Positions 36,046 to 45,054 of a DNA stretch of 64,000 nucleotides are shown in pieces. The notes beneath the pieces are model-generated. The model worked only from the letters and a program-made list of their open reading frames with translations. It had not been told where the DNA came from and made no database searches. A program made the translations under genes and the position numbers. Source of the DNA: Streptomyces olindensis (GTDB taxonomy: Bacteria > Actinomycetota > Actinomycetes > Streptomycetales > Streptomycetaceae); contig JJOH01000019.1 in assembly GCA_000696115.1 (NCBI GenBank), positions 124,001 to 188,000 of the forward strand, read 5' to 3'. Each line of letters starts with the position of its first letter. Position 1 is the first letter of the stretch.

Positions 36046-37485
36046 ATGGACGTCAGGGACGACACGACACCGGCCCCCATCCCCACCCCCGCCACCGCCG
36101 TCGCGGACGACGCCCCGCCGGCGGTGAAGCGGCGGCTGCGGCTGATCACGATCATCGCCACGTTCGGTGGTCTGCTCTTCGGCTACGACACGGGCGTCAT
36201 CAACGGCGCCCTGCCTTACATGACCGACGACCTCGGACTGACCCCGGTCACCGAGGGCATGGTCACCAGCTCGCTGCTGCTGGGTGCCGCGCTGGGCGCG
36301 GTGACCGGCGGGCGGCTGTCGGACGCGCGCGGCAGGCGGCGCAACATCCTGCTGCTGGCGGTGCTGTTCTTCGTCGGCGCGCTCGGCTGCACGCTCGCGC
36401 CGACCACCGAGGTGATGATCGTGGCACGGTTCGTGCTCGGTCTCGCGGTCGGCGGTGCCTCGGTGACCGTGCCGGTCTACCTCGCGGAGGTGTCGCCCGC
36501 CGAGCGGCGCGGCGCCCTCGTCACCCGCAACGAGCTGATGATCGTCACCGGTCAGCTGCTCGCGTTCACGTCCAACGCGATCATCGCCCAGGTCGGCGGC
36601 GAGTCCGGTGGCGTGTGGCGCTGGATGCTGGTCATCGCCACGCTGCCGGCCGTGGTGCTGTGGTTCGGCATGCTGGTGATGCCGGAGAGTCCGCGCTGGC
36701 TGGCCTCGCAGAGCCGCTTCGGCGAGGCCCTCGAAGTCCTGCGCCAGGTGCGGTCGCAGGCCCGGGCCGAGGCCGAGCTGAAGGAGGTCACCGCGCTCGC
36801 CGTCAAGGACGAGCAGGAGAAGCTGGGCGGCTGGCAGGACATCAAGAGCACGCCGTGGGTGCGCAAGCTGATGTTCGTCGGGTTCGGCATCGCGATCGTG
36901 CAGCAGATCACCGGCGTCAACACGATCATGTACTACGGCACGCAGATCCTGACGGACGCCGGCTTCGCCGCCGACAGCGCGCTGACGGCGAACATCGCCA
37001 ACGGCGTGATCTCGGTGCTGGCCACGTTCGTCGGCATCTGGCTGCTGGGCCGTGTGCCGCGCCGACCGATGCTGATGACCGGTCAGATCGGCACCACGGC
37101 GGCCCTGTTGCTGATCGGGATCTTCTCGCTGGTGCTGCCCTCCGGTGATCCGCGGGCGTTCGCGGTGCTCGCCATGACGGTCACGTTCCTCGCCTTCCAG
37201 CAGGGCGCGATCTCGCCGGTGACCTGGCTGATGCTGTCGGAGATCTTCCCGATGCGGATGCGCGGCTTCGGCATGGGTGTGGCGGCCGTGGTGCTGTGGC
37301 TGACCAACTTCGTGATCGGGCTGGTCTTCCCGTCCCTGGTCTCCGGGATCGGGATCTCCAACACGTTCTTCCTGTTCGTGGTGGCGGGCGTGCTGTCCCT
37401 CACCTTCGTGAAGCTGTACGTCCCCGAGACCAAGGGCCGCACCCTCGAAACCCTCGAGGCCGAGCTGCGGACGCGCTTCTCCTGA
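36046..37485 (+). CDS. Sugar porter (MFS), inositol transporter-like
   Basis: A 479-aa major facilitator of the sugar porter family with 12 transmembrane segments. Signatures: FGYDTGVINGALPYM near residue 46, DARGRRR in loop 2-3, VPVYLAEVSPAERRG near 145, PESPRWL near 211, QQITGVNTIMYYG in helix 7, and the end motif VPETKGRTLETLE. AGGAG precedes ATG 36046 by 6 nt. Context suggests myo-inositol uptake by proton symport (IolT-like). It is complete, unlike the enzyme genes upstream. Confidence 0.93.
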   Translation: MDVRDDTTPAPIPTPATAVADDAPPAVKRRLRLITIIATFGGLLFGYDTGVINGALPYMTDDLGLTPVTEGMVTSSLLLGAALGAVTGGRLSDARGRRRNILLLAVLFFVGALGCTLAPTTEVMIVARFVLGLAVGGASVTVPVYLAEVSPAERRGALVTRNELMIVTGQLLAFTSNAIIAQVGGESGGVWRWMLVIATLPAVVLWFGMLVMPESPRWLASQSRFGEALEVLRQVRSQARAEAELKEVTALAVKDEQEKLGGWQDIKSTPWVRKLMFVGFGIAIVQQITGVNTIMYYGTQILTDAGFAADSALTANIANGVISVLATFVGIWLLGRVPRRPMLMTGQIGTTAALLLIGIFSLVLPSGDPRAFAVLAMTVTFLAFQQGAISPVTWLMLSEIFPMRMRGFGMGVAAVVLWLTNFVIGLVFPSLVSGIGISNTFFLFVVAGVLSLTFVKLYVPETKGRTLETLEAELRTRFS

Positions 37486-37505
37486 CCACCTTGCAAGGAG
37501 TCATC

Positions 37506-38525
37506 ATGACCGTACGTGTAGGCGTCATCGGCGCCGGAATGATCGGCCAGGACCACATCCGGCGGCTCACCGAGGTCGTCACCGGGGCGAGTGTCACGGC
37601 CGTGACCGACATCGACGCCGGGCGCGCCGCCGAGGTGGCGGCCCGGACCGGTGCCACGGCGCTGCCCACCGGCGCCGACCTGGTCGCCTCCCCCGACGTG
37701 GACGCCGTCCTCGTCACCTCCTGGGGACCCACGCACGCCGAGCACGTCCTGAACGCGATCGCCGCCGGCAAGCCGGTGTTCTGCGAGAAGCCGCTGGCCA
37801 CGACCGCCGAGGACTGTCTGCGGATCGTCGAGGCCGAGCGGGCGCACGGCCTCCGGCTGGTGCAGGTCGGTTTCATGCGCCGCTTCGACCCCGGCTACCG
37901 GCAGATGAAGGAGGTCCTGTCCACCGGTTCGCTCGGGGCCCCGCTGATCGTGCACTGCGCCCACCGCAATCCGACCGTGCCGGAGTCGTACCACTCCGCC
38001 ATGGCCGCCCAGGACACGGCCGTGCACGAGATCGACGTGCTGCGCTGGCTGCTCGACGACGAGATCGTCTCCGCCCAGGTGGTCACCCCGCGCGCCACGA
38101 GCAAGCGCTTCGCGCACCTGAAGGACCCCCAGATCATGATCTTCGAGACGTCCGCGGGCGTCCGGATCGACCTGGAGGTCTTCGTCAACTGCCAGTATGG
38201 CTACGACATCCAGTGCGAGGTCGTCGGCGAGGACGGCCTGGTGCGACTGCCCGACCCGGCGGCCGTCGGGATCCGCACGGCGGCCCGGCACGGCACGGGA
38301 GTGCTGCAGGACTGGAAGGACCGGTTCGCGGAGGCCTTCGACACCGAGTTCCGCGAGTGGGTCGCCTCGGTGGCGGCCGGCACGCAGCCCACCGGCCCGT
38401 CCGCCTGGGACGGCTACGCCGCCACCGTCATCACCGACGCCGCCGTCCGGTCCCTGGAGTCCGGCGGCGAGACCGTCACCACCGACATGAAGCCCCGCCC
38501 CGCGTTCTACGGAGGGACCGCGTGA
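37506..38525 (+). CDS. Gfo/Idh/MocA dehydrogenase, myo-inositol 2-dehydrogenase-like (IolG)
   Basis: A 339-aa NAD(P)-dependent dehydrogenase. N-terminal Rossmann motif GVIGAGMIGQDHI, catalytic-site FCEKPLATT near residue 94 (Lys), and DTAVHEIDVLRWLLDD near 170 (Asp/His). AAGGAG 6 nt before the ATG. It follows the transporter and overlaps the next gene (GTGA at 38522). First step of inositol oxidation is the likely role; other polyols are possible. Confidence 0.9.
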   Translation: MTVRVGVIGAGMIGQDHIRRLTEVVTGASVTAVTDIDAGRAAEVAARTGATALPTGADLVASPDVDAVLVTSWGPTHAEHVLNAIAAGKPVFCEKPLATTAEDCLRIVEAERAHGLRLVQVGFMRRFDPGYRQMKEVLSTGSLGAPLIVHCAHRNPTVPESYHSAMAAQDTAVHEIDVLRWLLDDEIVSAQVVTPRATSKRFAHLKDPQIMIFETSAGVRIDLEVFVNCQYGYDIQCEVVGEDGLVRLPDPAAVGIRTAARHGTGVLQDWKDRFAEAFDTEFREWVASVAAGTQPTGPSAWDGYAATVITDAAVRSLESGGETVTTDMKPRPAFYGGTA

Positions 38526-39391
38526 AGATCGCCATCGACCCGTACATGTTCCGTGCCCTGCCGATCGACGAGATGGTGCGCACGGTCGCCGAACTGGGCT
38601 ACGAGTACATCGAGTTGTCGCCGCGTGCGGACTTCATGCCGTTCTTCCTGCACCCGCGGGCGGACGACGCCCGGGTGGCCGAGCTGAAGAACGCGCTGCG
38701 CACGCACGGCGTCCAGCTGTCCTCGGTGCTGCCGCTGTACAAGTGGTCCTCGCCGGACGAGACCGAGCGGCAGGCGGCCGTCCGCTACTGGAAGCGGATG
38801 ATCGAGATCACCGTCGAGCTCGAATGCCCGCTGATGAACTCGGAGTTCAACGGCCGCCCCGAGCGGGCCGCCGAGAGCGAGGCCGCGTTCTGGCGCTCGC
38901 TGGAGGAGCTGCTGCCGGTGTTCGAGCGCGAAGGCATCGCTCTGAACCTGGAGGCCCATCCGGACGACTTCTGCGAGGAGAACACCCCGGCCGTCGATCT
39001 CGTGCGCGCGATCAACAAGCCGTGGGTGAACTACCTGTACTGCGCCCCGCACTCCTTCCACCTCTCCGGGGCCTCGGAGGTCGGTGCGGACATCGCGGCG
39101 ATGATGCGCTACGCCGGTGACAAGCTCCAGCACGTGCACATCGCGGACTCCTTCAACCACAAGGGCTCCAGCGGGCTGCGCTACATCCTGAACCCGCCGG
39201 GCACCCCGGCCCGGATCCACCAGCACCTCGACATCGGTCAGGGCGAGGTCGACTGGGACGCCTTCTTCGGCACCCTGCGCGAGCTGGGCTTCGACGGTGT
39301 CGCCACGGCCTGCGTCTTCGCCTGGGAGGAGCGGGCGAAGGAGTCGTCGGCGTTCATGCTGGACCGCATCCGCAAGGAACTCGTCGCGTAG
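38522..39391 (+). CDS. Sugar phosphate isomerase/epimerase (IolH-like)
   Basis: A 289-aa TIM-barrel protein (begins VKIAIDPYMFRALPIDEMV). Metal-site regions LNLEAHPDDFCEEN, YCAPHSFHLSG and HVHIADSFNHKG. It resembles IolH-type proteins at the end of actinobacterial inositol operons. GTG start overlaps the previous stop. Exact reaction unknown. It converges on helR with only 29 nt between them. Confidence 0.85.
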   Translation: MKIAIDPYMFRALPIDEMVRTVAELGYEYIELSPRADFMPFFLHPRADDARVAELKNALRTHGVQLSSVLPLYKWSSPDETERQAAVRYWKRMIEITVELECPLMNSEFNGRPERAAESEAAFWRSLEELLPVFEREGIALNLEAHPDDFCEENTPAVDLVRAINKPWVNYLYCAPHSFHLSGASEVGADIAAMMRYAGDKLQHVHIADSFNHKGSSGLRYILNPPGTPARIHQHLDIGQGEVDWDAFFGTLRELGFDGVATACVFAWEERAKESSAFMLDRIRKELVA

Positions 39392-39420
39392 CGGGCTGCC
39401 GCCCTCGGCCCGGGCGGGCG

Positions 39421-41580
39421 TCAGGAGCTCGTGAGGATCACGAGCTCCCGCGTCGCCCGGGTCATCGCCACGTAGTGGTCGACCGCCCCTTCGACGCCCG
39501 TGCCGAAGCGCTCCGGGTCGACGAGCACGACCAGGTCGAACTCCAGCCCCTTCGACAGCCGAGGGGTCAGCGACCGTACGCGCGGGGAAGCCGGCCGGAA
39601 CGAGGGATCGCCGATGACGCAGGCGGTCCCTTCGGCGTGTGCGGCCAGCCAGGCGTCGAGGACCCGGTGCAGGTCCGAGACGGGTCCGTGGACGACGGGG
39701 ACGCCGCCGCTGCGGATGGAGACGGGGACGTTGGCGTCCGGGAGAGCGGCCCGGATGACCGGCTCGGCCTCCGCCATGATCTCCTCGGGCGTCCGGTAGT
39801 TGACGCTCAGGGACGCCAGGTCGATCCGGTCGAACCCGACCCGCTCCAGCCGTTCCCGCCACGACTCCGTGAAGCCGTGCCGGGCCTGGGCGCGGTCCCC
39901 GACGATGGTGAAGCTGCGGGACGGGCAGCGCAGCAGCAGCATCTGCCACTCGGCGTCGGTCAGTTCCTGGGCCTCGTCCACGACGATGTGCGCGAACGGC
40001 CCGGCGAGCCGGTCCGGGTCGGCGGTGGGCAGGGCGCTGTCGTCGACCAGGGAGTTGCGCATGTCCTGGCCGTGCAGCATGACCAGCACGCCTTCGCCGT
40101 CGTCGTAGCTGTGGGCTTCCAGCAGGTCGTCGATGACGTCGGCCATGTGCGCGCACTGGGCGGCGACGGCGGCCTCGCGCCGTCGCTCGCGCCGGGACGC
40201 TTCCGGGTCGCCGAGCCGCTGCCGTGCCGCGTCCAGCAGGGGCAGGTCGGACACCGTCCAGGCCCGGGGGTCGTCGCGCTGCAGCGTGCGCACCTCCTCG
40301 CGGGTGAGCCAGGGAGCGCACATCCGCAGATAGGCCGGTACCGACCAGAGGTCCCCGACGAGGTCGGTCGCCTCGAGGACCGGCCAGGCCCGGTGGAAGG
40401 CACCGAGCAACTCCCGGTCCTGGGACAGCGCCTTGCGGAGCAGGGCTTCGGGGACGTCGCCCTCGTGCTTGTCGACGAGGAGGGTGAGCAGTTCCTCCCA
40501 GATCTGGTCGCGGGCCTCGTTGTGCGGGGTGCCGGGTTCCGCCGCCTCGAACGCCACGGCCCAGTCGGCGGCGGTCAGCCGGATGTCGGACCAGTGGGTC
40601 GTGACCGTCATGGCCTCGGTGGGCGGTTCCTCGTAGAAGCGGACGGCCTTCTCGATCGCCCGCACCATGTCCGCGGACGACTTCAGCCGGGCCACGTCCG
40701 GGTCGGTCTCCTCCCCCGCGGTGGCTCCCTCGTCGACGAGGTCCCGCAGGACGCAGGTCTGCACGCCCTCCTCGCCGAGGCTGGGCAGGACGTCGGAGAC
40801 GTAGGACAGGTAGGGCCGGTGCGGGCCGACGAACAGCACGCCGCCCCGGCGGTGCTGTCCGAGGCGCGGGTCGGAGTACAGGAGGTAGGCGGAGCGGTGC
40901 AGGGCGACGACGGTCTTGCCCGTGCCGGGACCGCCGTCGACGACGAGGGCGCCGCGGGAGCCGGCGCGGATGATGGCGTCCTGGTCGGCCTGGATGGTGC
41001 CGAGCACGTCCCGCATGCGGGGTGAACGGTCGCTGCCCAGGCTGGCGATGAAGGCGGACTGGTCGTCGAGCGCGGCGTGCCCGTCGAAGGCGTCGGCGGT
41101 GAACACCTCGTCCCAGTAGTCGCTGATCCGGCCGTCGGTCCAGCGGTAGCGGCGGCGGCTCGCCAACCCCATCGGGTCGGCGTGGGTGGCTCCGAAGAAC
41201 GGCTCGGCGGCCGGGGAGCGCCAGTCGACCAGCAGCCGGCGCCCCTCGCCGTCCGTGAGGCCGAGGCGCCCCACGTACACGGGCTCGGAGCCGTCCGCGG
41301 CGACCATGTGCCCGAGGCACAGGTCCAGTCCGAAGCGGCGCAGGGCGCGCAGGCGCGCGGTGAGCCGGTGGATCTCGGCGTCCCGGTCCATCGCCTGCCG
41401 CCCCTTGCCGCCGGGCGCCTTGCGTTCGGCTTCGAGACGGTCGGACAGTTCGGCGATCGACTGCTCCAGGCAGTCGGCGACGGCGGCGAAGTGCCGCTCG
41501 TCCCCGGCGATCAGCGCGGGGGTGGCTTTGTGGGCGAGGCGGTCGGGAAGGTCGAACGCGCTCGTGGTCACAGGGGTCAC
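39421..41580 (-). CDS. helR: RNA polymerase-recycling ATPase HelR (rifamycin resistance)
   Basis: A 719-aa superfamily-1 helicase-like ATPase of the HelD/HelR group. It binds RNA polymerase, frees stalled complexes and can displace bound rifamycins. Walker A GGPGTGKT at 216-223; Walker B VVDEAQELTDAEW and the UvrD-like VNYRTPEEIM and MTRATREL motifs follow. The N-terminal charged helical arm (~25-85) and the first ATPase half are interrupted by a long insertion, as in HelD. GTG 41580 has GGGAG 6-7 nt upstream. The perfect palindrome at 41639-41661 matches the rifamycin-associated element found before helR and rifamycin-inactivating genes, supporting the HelR rather than HelD assignment. Confidence 0.9.
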   Translation of the reverse strand: MTPVTTSAFDLPDRLAHKATPALIAGDERHFAAVADCLEQSIAELSDRLEAERKAPGGKGRQAMDRDAEIHRLTARLRALRRFGLDLCLGHMVAADGSEPVYVGRLGLTDGEGRRLLVDWRSPAAEPFFGATHADPMGLASRRRYRWTDGRISDYWDEVFTADAFDGHAALDDQSAFIASLGSDRSPRMRDVLGTIQADQDAIIRAGSRGALVVDGGPGTGKTVVALHRSAYLLYSDPRLGQHRRGGVLFVGPHRPYLSYVSDVLPSLGEEGVQTCVLRDLVDEGATAGEETDPDVARLKSSADMVRAIEKAVRFYEEPPTEAMTVTTHWSDIRLTAADWAVAFEAAEPGTPHNEARDQIWEELLTLLVDKHEGDVPEALLRKALSQDRELLGAFHRAWPVLEATDLVGDLWSVPAYLRMCAPWLTREEVRTLQRDDPRAWTVSDLPLLDAARQRLGDPEASRRERRREAAVAAQCAHMADVIDDLLEAHSYDDGEGVLVMLHGQDMRNSLVDDSALPTADPDRLAGPFAHIVVDEAQELTDAEWQMLLLRCPSRSFTIVGDRAQARHGFTESWRERLERVGFDRIDLASLSVNYRTPEEIMAEAEPVIRAALPDANVPVSIRSGGVPVVHGPVSDLHRVLDAWLAAHAEGTACVIGDPSFRPASPRVRSLTPRLSKGLEFDLVVLVDPERFGTGVEGAVDHYVAMTRATRELVILTSS

Positions 41581-41638
41581 GTCATGCTCCCGTTTCCGCA
41601 GGTCGTGGGGGGTGAGGAACGACAGTGTGCGGGAGACG

Positions 41639-41661
41639 GGGGGCCTTGCCGCAAGGCCCCC
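41639..41661. promoter_or_regulatory. Rifamycin-associated element (RAE)-like palindrome
   Basis: Perfect 11-bp arms, GGGGGCCTTGC and GCAAGGCCCCC, around one base. It lies 59 nt before the helR start. It matches my memory of the RAE, a rifamycin-responsive element; the exact consensus was not checked. Confidence 0.8.
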
Positions 41662-41682
41662 TGTGCGCTATAAGTTGAGAGT

Positions 41683-41704
41683 GGCAAGGAGAGCGCTCCT
41701 TGCC
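41683..41704. repeat. Second inverted repeat upstream of helR
   Basis: Arms GGCAAGGAG and CTCCTTGCC (9 bp) around AGCG, 21 nt beyond the RAE. It shares GCAAGG/CCTTGC with the RAE but in reversed order. The T-rich tail to its right would make a terminator on the + strand, where no transcript is expected. Confidence 0.6.
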
Positions 41705-41871
41705 TTTCTTCTTTTTCCCCGCCTTTCTCCTGCCTTTCGTGTTTCCTGCTCGCCCGTCGCCCCTGATCCCGGCCCGGGCTCCCGGCCGCCGGGTCCGTGT
41801 GACACGCTCTTCGCCGAGCGGTCGGCGGGAACCGGCCGCGGCGGTTTCCGGCACCGTGGAGAGGCGGCGGC

Positions 41872-42756
41872 ATGCGCATAGGACTGCTCGGCACCGGCCC
41901 GTGGGCACAGCTGGCCCACGCCCCCGCACTGGGCGGGCATGAGGAGTTGGACTTCGTCGGCGTGTGGGGCCGCCGCCCCGAGGCGGCCAAGGAGCTGGCC
42001 GAGCGGCACGGCGTCCGCGCCTACGACGACGTGGACGAGCTGTTCGCCGACGTCGACGCGGTCGCCGTCGCGCTGCCTCCGGACGTGCAGGCCTCGCTGG
42101 CCGCGCGGGCGGCCCGGGCCGGGTGCCATCTGCTGCTCGACAAGCCGCTCGCGCCGACGGTGGAGCAGGGGCGGGCCGTGGTGCAGGCCGTCGAGGAGGC
42201 CGGTGTCGCCTCGGTCGTGTTCTTCACGACCCGCTTCCAGCCCGAGCCGGCGACGTGGATCGCCGAGCAGGCGGCGGTGCCCGGCTGGTTCACCGGGCGG
42301 GCGCAGTGGCTCGGGGCGGTGTTCACCAGTGAGAGTCCCTTCGCGACGCCGTGGCGGCGGGAGAAGGGCGCGCTGTGGGACGTCGGGCCGCACGCCCTGT
42401 CCGTGCTGCTGCCGGTGCTCGGCGACGTGCGCCGTGTGACGGCGGCGGCCTACGGGCCCGGGGACACGGCCCATGTCGTCCTCGACCACGCGGGCGGCGC
42501 GTCGAGCACGCTCACGCTGAGCCTGACGGCACCGCCCGCCGCGTCCGGCGCCGCCGTGGAGCTCCACGGGGAGGCCGGGATCGCGGTCCTGCCGGAGAGC
42601 GCCGACGGAGCGGTCCCCGCCCTGAAGCGCGCGGCGGACGCCCTGCTCACCGCCGCCCGCACCGGCCGCCCGCACGCCTGCGACGCGGCGTTCGGCCTCC
42701 GGGTCACGGAGATCCTCACGGCGGCCGAGCACGTGTTGAACGGCGCCGCTCGCTAG
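41872..42756 (+). CDS. Gfo/Idh/MocA-family oxidoreductase
   Basis: A 294-aa NAD(P)-binding oxidoreductase: GLLGTGPWAQLAHAPAL at the N-terminus, VAVALPPDVQ near 65, LLLDKPLAPT (catalytic-site Lys) near 92, and a shorter C-terminal domain than IolG. GAGAGGCGG precedes ATG 41872. It is transcribed away from helR and stands alone. Substrate unknown; it could be an amine or sugar dehydrogenase. Confidence 0.88.
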   Translation: MRIGLLGTGPWAQLAHAPALGGHEELDFVGVWGRRPEAAKELAERHGVRAYDDVDELFADVDAVAVALPPDVQASLAARAARAGCHLLLDKPLAPTVEQGRAVVQAVEEAGVASVVFFTTRFQPEPATWIAEQAAVPGWFTGRAQWLGAVFTSESPFATPWRREKGALWDVGPHALSVLLPVLGDVRRVTAAAYGPGDTAHVVLDHAGGASSTLTLSLTAPPAASGAAVELHGEAGIAVLPESADGAVPALKRAADALLTAARTGRPHACDAAFGLRVTEILTAAEHVLNGAAR

Positions 42757-42860
42757 GGTCTGACGTTCGGATCCCACGGCAGCCCGAGGTCGACATGGCG
42801 GTCCTCAGTGCGTGTTCCAAGCCCCCGTGACGGCCCGAAGTGCCCTGCCCTGGCCCGTAC

Positions 42861-43199
42861 TTAAGTGGTCCTGGTGCCGCGTCGGTAGGCGATGAACGTC
42901 AGCGCCATGCCGAGCAGCGCCCAGGCGGCGAGGGTCAGCTCCGGGCGGGAGGACCTGTCCGACGGTGGACCAGCCGTCGGGCAGCCAGTGCGGTCCGCCG
43001 GCGAAGCCGGAGAGCGGGTTGCCGAGCATCAGACTCAGGGCGGCCATGCCCAGCGACACGCCGAGGCCGGTGATCAGGTAGTTGCCGCTGAGCGAGCCGG
43101 TGCCGTACTGGAGGAGGGCGGCGGCGGAGAAGCCGGGGCCCTTGGGGTCGTCGTCGGTGAACGGCTTGAGGTCGGTGACGGTGAGGTCGGCCTTCTGCT
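42861..43199 (-). pseudogene. Degraded membrane protein gene (3' part, internal deletion)
   Basis: In the first frame the minus strand reads ADLTVTDLKPFTDDDPKGPG, then hydrophobic segments and HWLPDGWSTVGQVLPP, typical of the end of an ABC-2/YhgE-like Streptomyces membrane protein. It then shifts frame to ELTLAAWALLGMALTFIAYR and stops at 42861 (TAA). The family normally has a segment between VGQVLPP and the last helix, which is missing, and there is no N-terminal half. The surrounding 536 nt (42757-43292) hold no intact gene. Confidence 0.65.
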
Positions 43200-43292
43200 A
43201 TCGCCGCCTTGAGTAACGGTACGGCGACACCCGGCTGTACGTGAGCCGCGGCGCCGGGGCCTCACCGTCGTGGAACCCGCCTCGAAGCAGGC

Positions 43293-44159
43293 TCAGGGCC
43301 TGTCCGACGAATCGGTCGGGCGATCCGCGATGACCAGCCACGACGTGCTGCGCAGCCGGACCGTGCCGTCGGCCGCCTCGTGGTCGCGCAGATGGTCCGT
43401 CAGGGTGCGGCGGGCGCGGGCCCGTGCGGTCGTGTCGGCCTGTTCCATCAGGTGGCGACCGGGACCCGTGTCCAGCAGGAACTCCGCCGCGTCCTCGGCT
43501 CCGTGTCCCCAGGTTCCCCAGGCTTGCGTCTGGTCGACGGTGATGCCGGTGAAGCCGGCCGCGGTGAGGATGTCGCGGATGCGGTCCGGCGCGGCCAGGG
43601 AGAACATGCCGGGTAGCCCCGGCCGCCCGAAGTCGCCGACCGGCAGGAAGTCGCTCAGTGCCGCCATCGCCGTCACCCAGTCGTTGAGCGTGGCATCGGC
43701 CGGGCAGACGAACGCCAGGCGCCCGCCGGGTCGCAGCGCCCGGCCGACGTTGCCGAACGCCGCCACGGGGTCGGCGAAGAACATCACCCCGTAGCGGCTG
43801 ATCGCCGCGTCGAACACCCCCGCCTCAAAGGGGTGTGTCTGCGCGTCGCCTTGGACGAAGGAGACGTTGGCGATGCCCTCTCGCTCCGCGCGGGACCGGG
43901 CCTCGGCCAGCATCGGGCCGGACAGGTCAAGGCCCAGCGCCCGCCCTTGGGGCGCCCGGAGCGCGGCGAGGCGCGTGGTCTGCCCGGAGCCGCAGCCGAG
44001 GTCGAGGGTGCGGTGGTCCCGGGTGATTCCGGCGGCGTCGAGGAGCGGCTCGTCGAAACCCCCGTTCACCGCGTTCCAGCGGTCCTGGTTGCGGGCCCAG
44101 TGGGCTCCTTCGGGACCGTTCCACGCCTGAGCCTGTTCGGTGTTGACGATGTCGGGCAC
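43293..44159 (-). CDS. SAM-dependent methyltransferase
   Basis: A 288-aa class I methyltransferase: motif I LDLGCGSGQTTRLA near residue 48, acidic GLDLSGPM, FVQGDAQTHPF, and post-motif RYGVMFFADPVAAF. GTG 44159 is preceded by AGGAGG 5-6 nt upstream; the longer open frame to 44327 runs through the operator repeats and is not translated. It diverges from a TetR gene, and the shared 161-nt region holds three operator copies, so it is probably the regulated target. Substrate unknown. Confidence 0.9.
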   Translation of the reverse strand: MPDIVNTEQAQAWNGPEGAHWARNQDRWNAVNGGFDEPLLDAAGITRDHRTLDLGCGSGQTTRLAALRAPQGRALGLDLSGPMLAEARSRAEREGIANVSFVQGDAQTHPFEAGVFDAAISRYGVMFFADPVAAFGNVGRALRPGGRLAFVCPADATLNDWVTAMAALSDFLPVGDFGRPGLPGMFSLAAPDRIRDILTAAGFTGITVDQTQAWGTWGHGAEDAAEFLLDTGPGRHLMEQADTTARARARRTLTDHLRDHEAADGTVRLRSTSWLVIADRPTDSSDRP

Positions 44160-44184
44160 GGCTGCCTCCTGTGACGGACGACGA

Positions 44185-44248
44185 AGTATGGGCGCGTGCC
44201 CAAACAGTATGGGCGCGTGCCCAAACAGTATGGGCGCACGCCCATACT
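44185..44248. promoter_or_regulatory. Three tandem 21-bp TetR operator copies
   Basis: Units start at 44185, 44206 and 44227. Two read AGTATGGGCGCGTGCCCAAAC; the third is a fuller palindrome with arms AGTATGGGCG and CGCCCATACT. The 21-bp period (two DNA turns) would put dimers on one face of the helix. Confidence 0.85.
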
Positions 44249-44320
44249 GGCAATACCCCGCTACCATCCAGGGCGTGGCGTCCCTTTGAGGGCGGCGCAG
44301 GAGGAACGGAAGAGGAGCCC

Positions 44321-44905
44321 ATGTCACCGCGCGGAGTGGCGACGCCGGACGTACGCGAGCGACTGTTCGCGGCGGCCGAGCGCGTCGTGGAAAGGGAGGG
44401 GCCCGGCGCGCTCACCAGCCGGTCCGTCACGACAGAGGCGGGCTGCGCCAAGGGGCTGCTGCATGCGCACTTCGCGGGGTTCGACGAGTTCGTGGCCGAG
44501 CTCTGCCTCGATCGGTTCGCCCGGACGGCGGCGAAGGCCCAGGAACTGTCGGAGCTCGCCGGACAGGCCACCGTGGCACGGAACCTCGTTGCCGTCGCCC
44601 TCGCGCTGTTCGACTCCGGCGGCCCCGCCATCTCGAGCCTCGCCATGACTCGCCCCGCCGCCGCGCTGCGCGTCCGCGAGGCTCTGGAAGGCGGGGCGCC
44701 CGGTTTCACGGCGATCCAGGAGGCCATCACCGGCTATCTGCGGGCCGAGCGGGGGCTCGGCCGGGTGGCGGAGACCGTTGATCCGGGCACGGTGGCCCTG
44801 GCCATCGTCGGCACCGCCCACCACCTCCTGATGACCAGCTGGCCGGGCGCGCCTGACCCACGGCCCCCCATGACACGCCTGGTGGCCGCGTTGGTGGATG
44901 GCTGA
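44321..44905 (+). CDS. TetR-family repressor
   Basis: A 194-aa regulator: N-terminal TetR HTH, residues ~10-56 (RERLFAAAERVVEREG, then TEAGCAKGLLHAHFAG), and a helical ligand domain. ATG 44321 follows GAGGAG by 4 nt. The operator array upstream faces both this gene and the divergent methyltransferase, suggesting autorepression and control of the methyltransferase. Ligand unknown. Confidence 0.9.
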   Translation: MSPRGVATPDVRERLFAAAERVVEREGPGALTSRSVTTEAGCAKGLLHAHFAGFDEFVAELCLDRFARTAAKAQELSELAGQATVARNLVAVALALFDSGGPAISSLAMTRPAAALRVREALEGGAPGFTAIQEAITGYLRAERGLGRVAETVDPGTVALAIVGTAHHLLMTSWPGAPDPRPPMTRLVAALVDG

Positions 44906-44973
44906 TTTCAGGAGCGCAGCCGGAGACGTACGGCGGCAACGTCACGGTGCCGTGAAAGACGTACGCCCTCATG

Positions 44974-44999
44974 TCCGGGCCGCGTGCATGCGGCCCGGA
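44974..44999. terminator. Bidirectional hairpin terminator
   Basis: 10-bp perfect arms (44974-44983, 44990-44999), 6-nt loop, between the convergent TetR and GNAT genes. Confidence 0.75.
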
Positions 45000-45054
45000 A
45001 GGTCTTCGGTCGGCAGATCAGCCGCTCGGCTCGGTTCCTCCGCCGAGGTGTGCC

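Noticed and set aside
39421..41580. Generic UvrD/Rep DNA helicase
   Set aside because: The N-terminal charged arm, split ATPase domain and adjacent RAE palindrome fit HelR better.
41683..41704. Rho-independent terminator on the + strand (hairpin plus T-rich tail)
   Set aside because: No gene reads into it from the left on this strand; iolH ends 2.3 kb earlier. Kept instead as an inverted repeat of unknown role.
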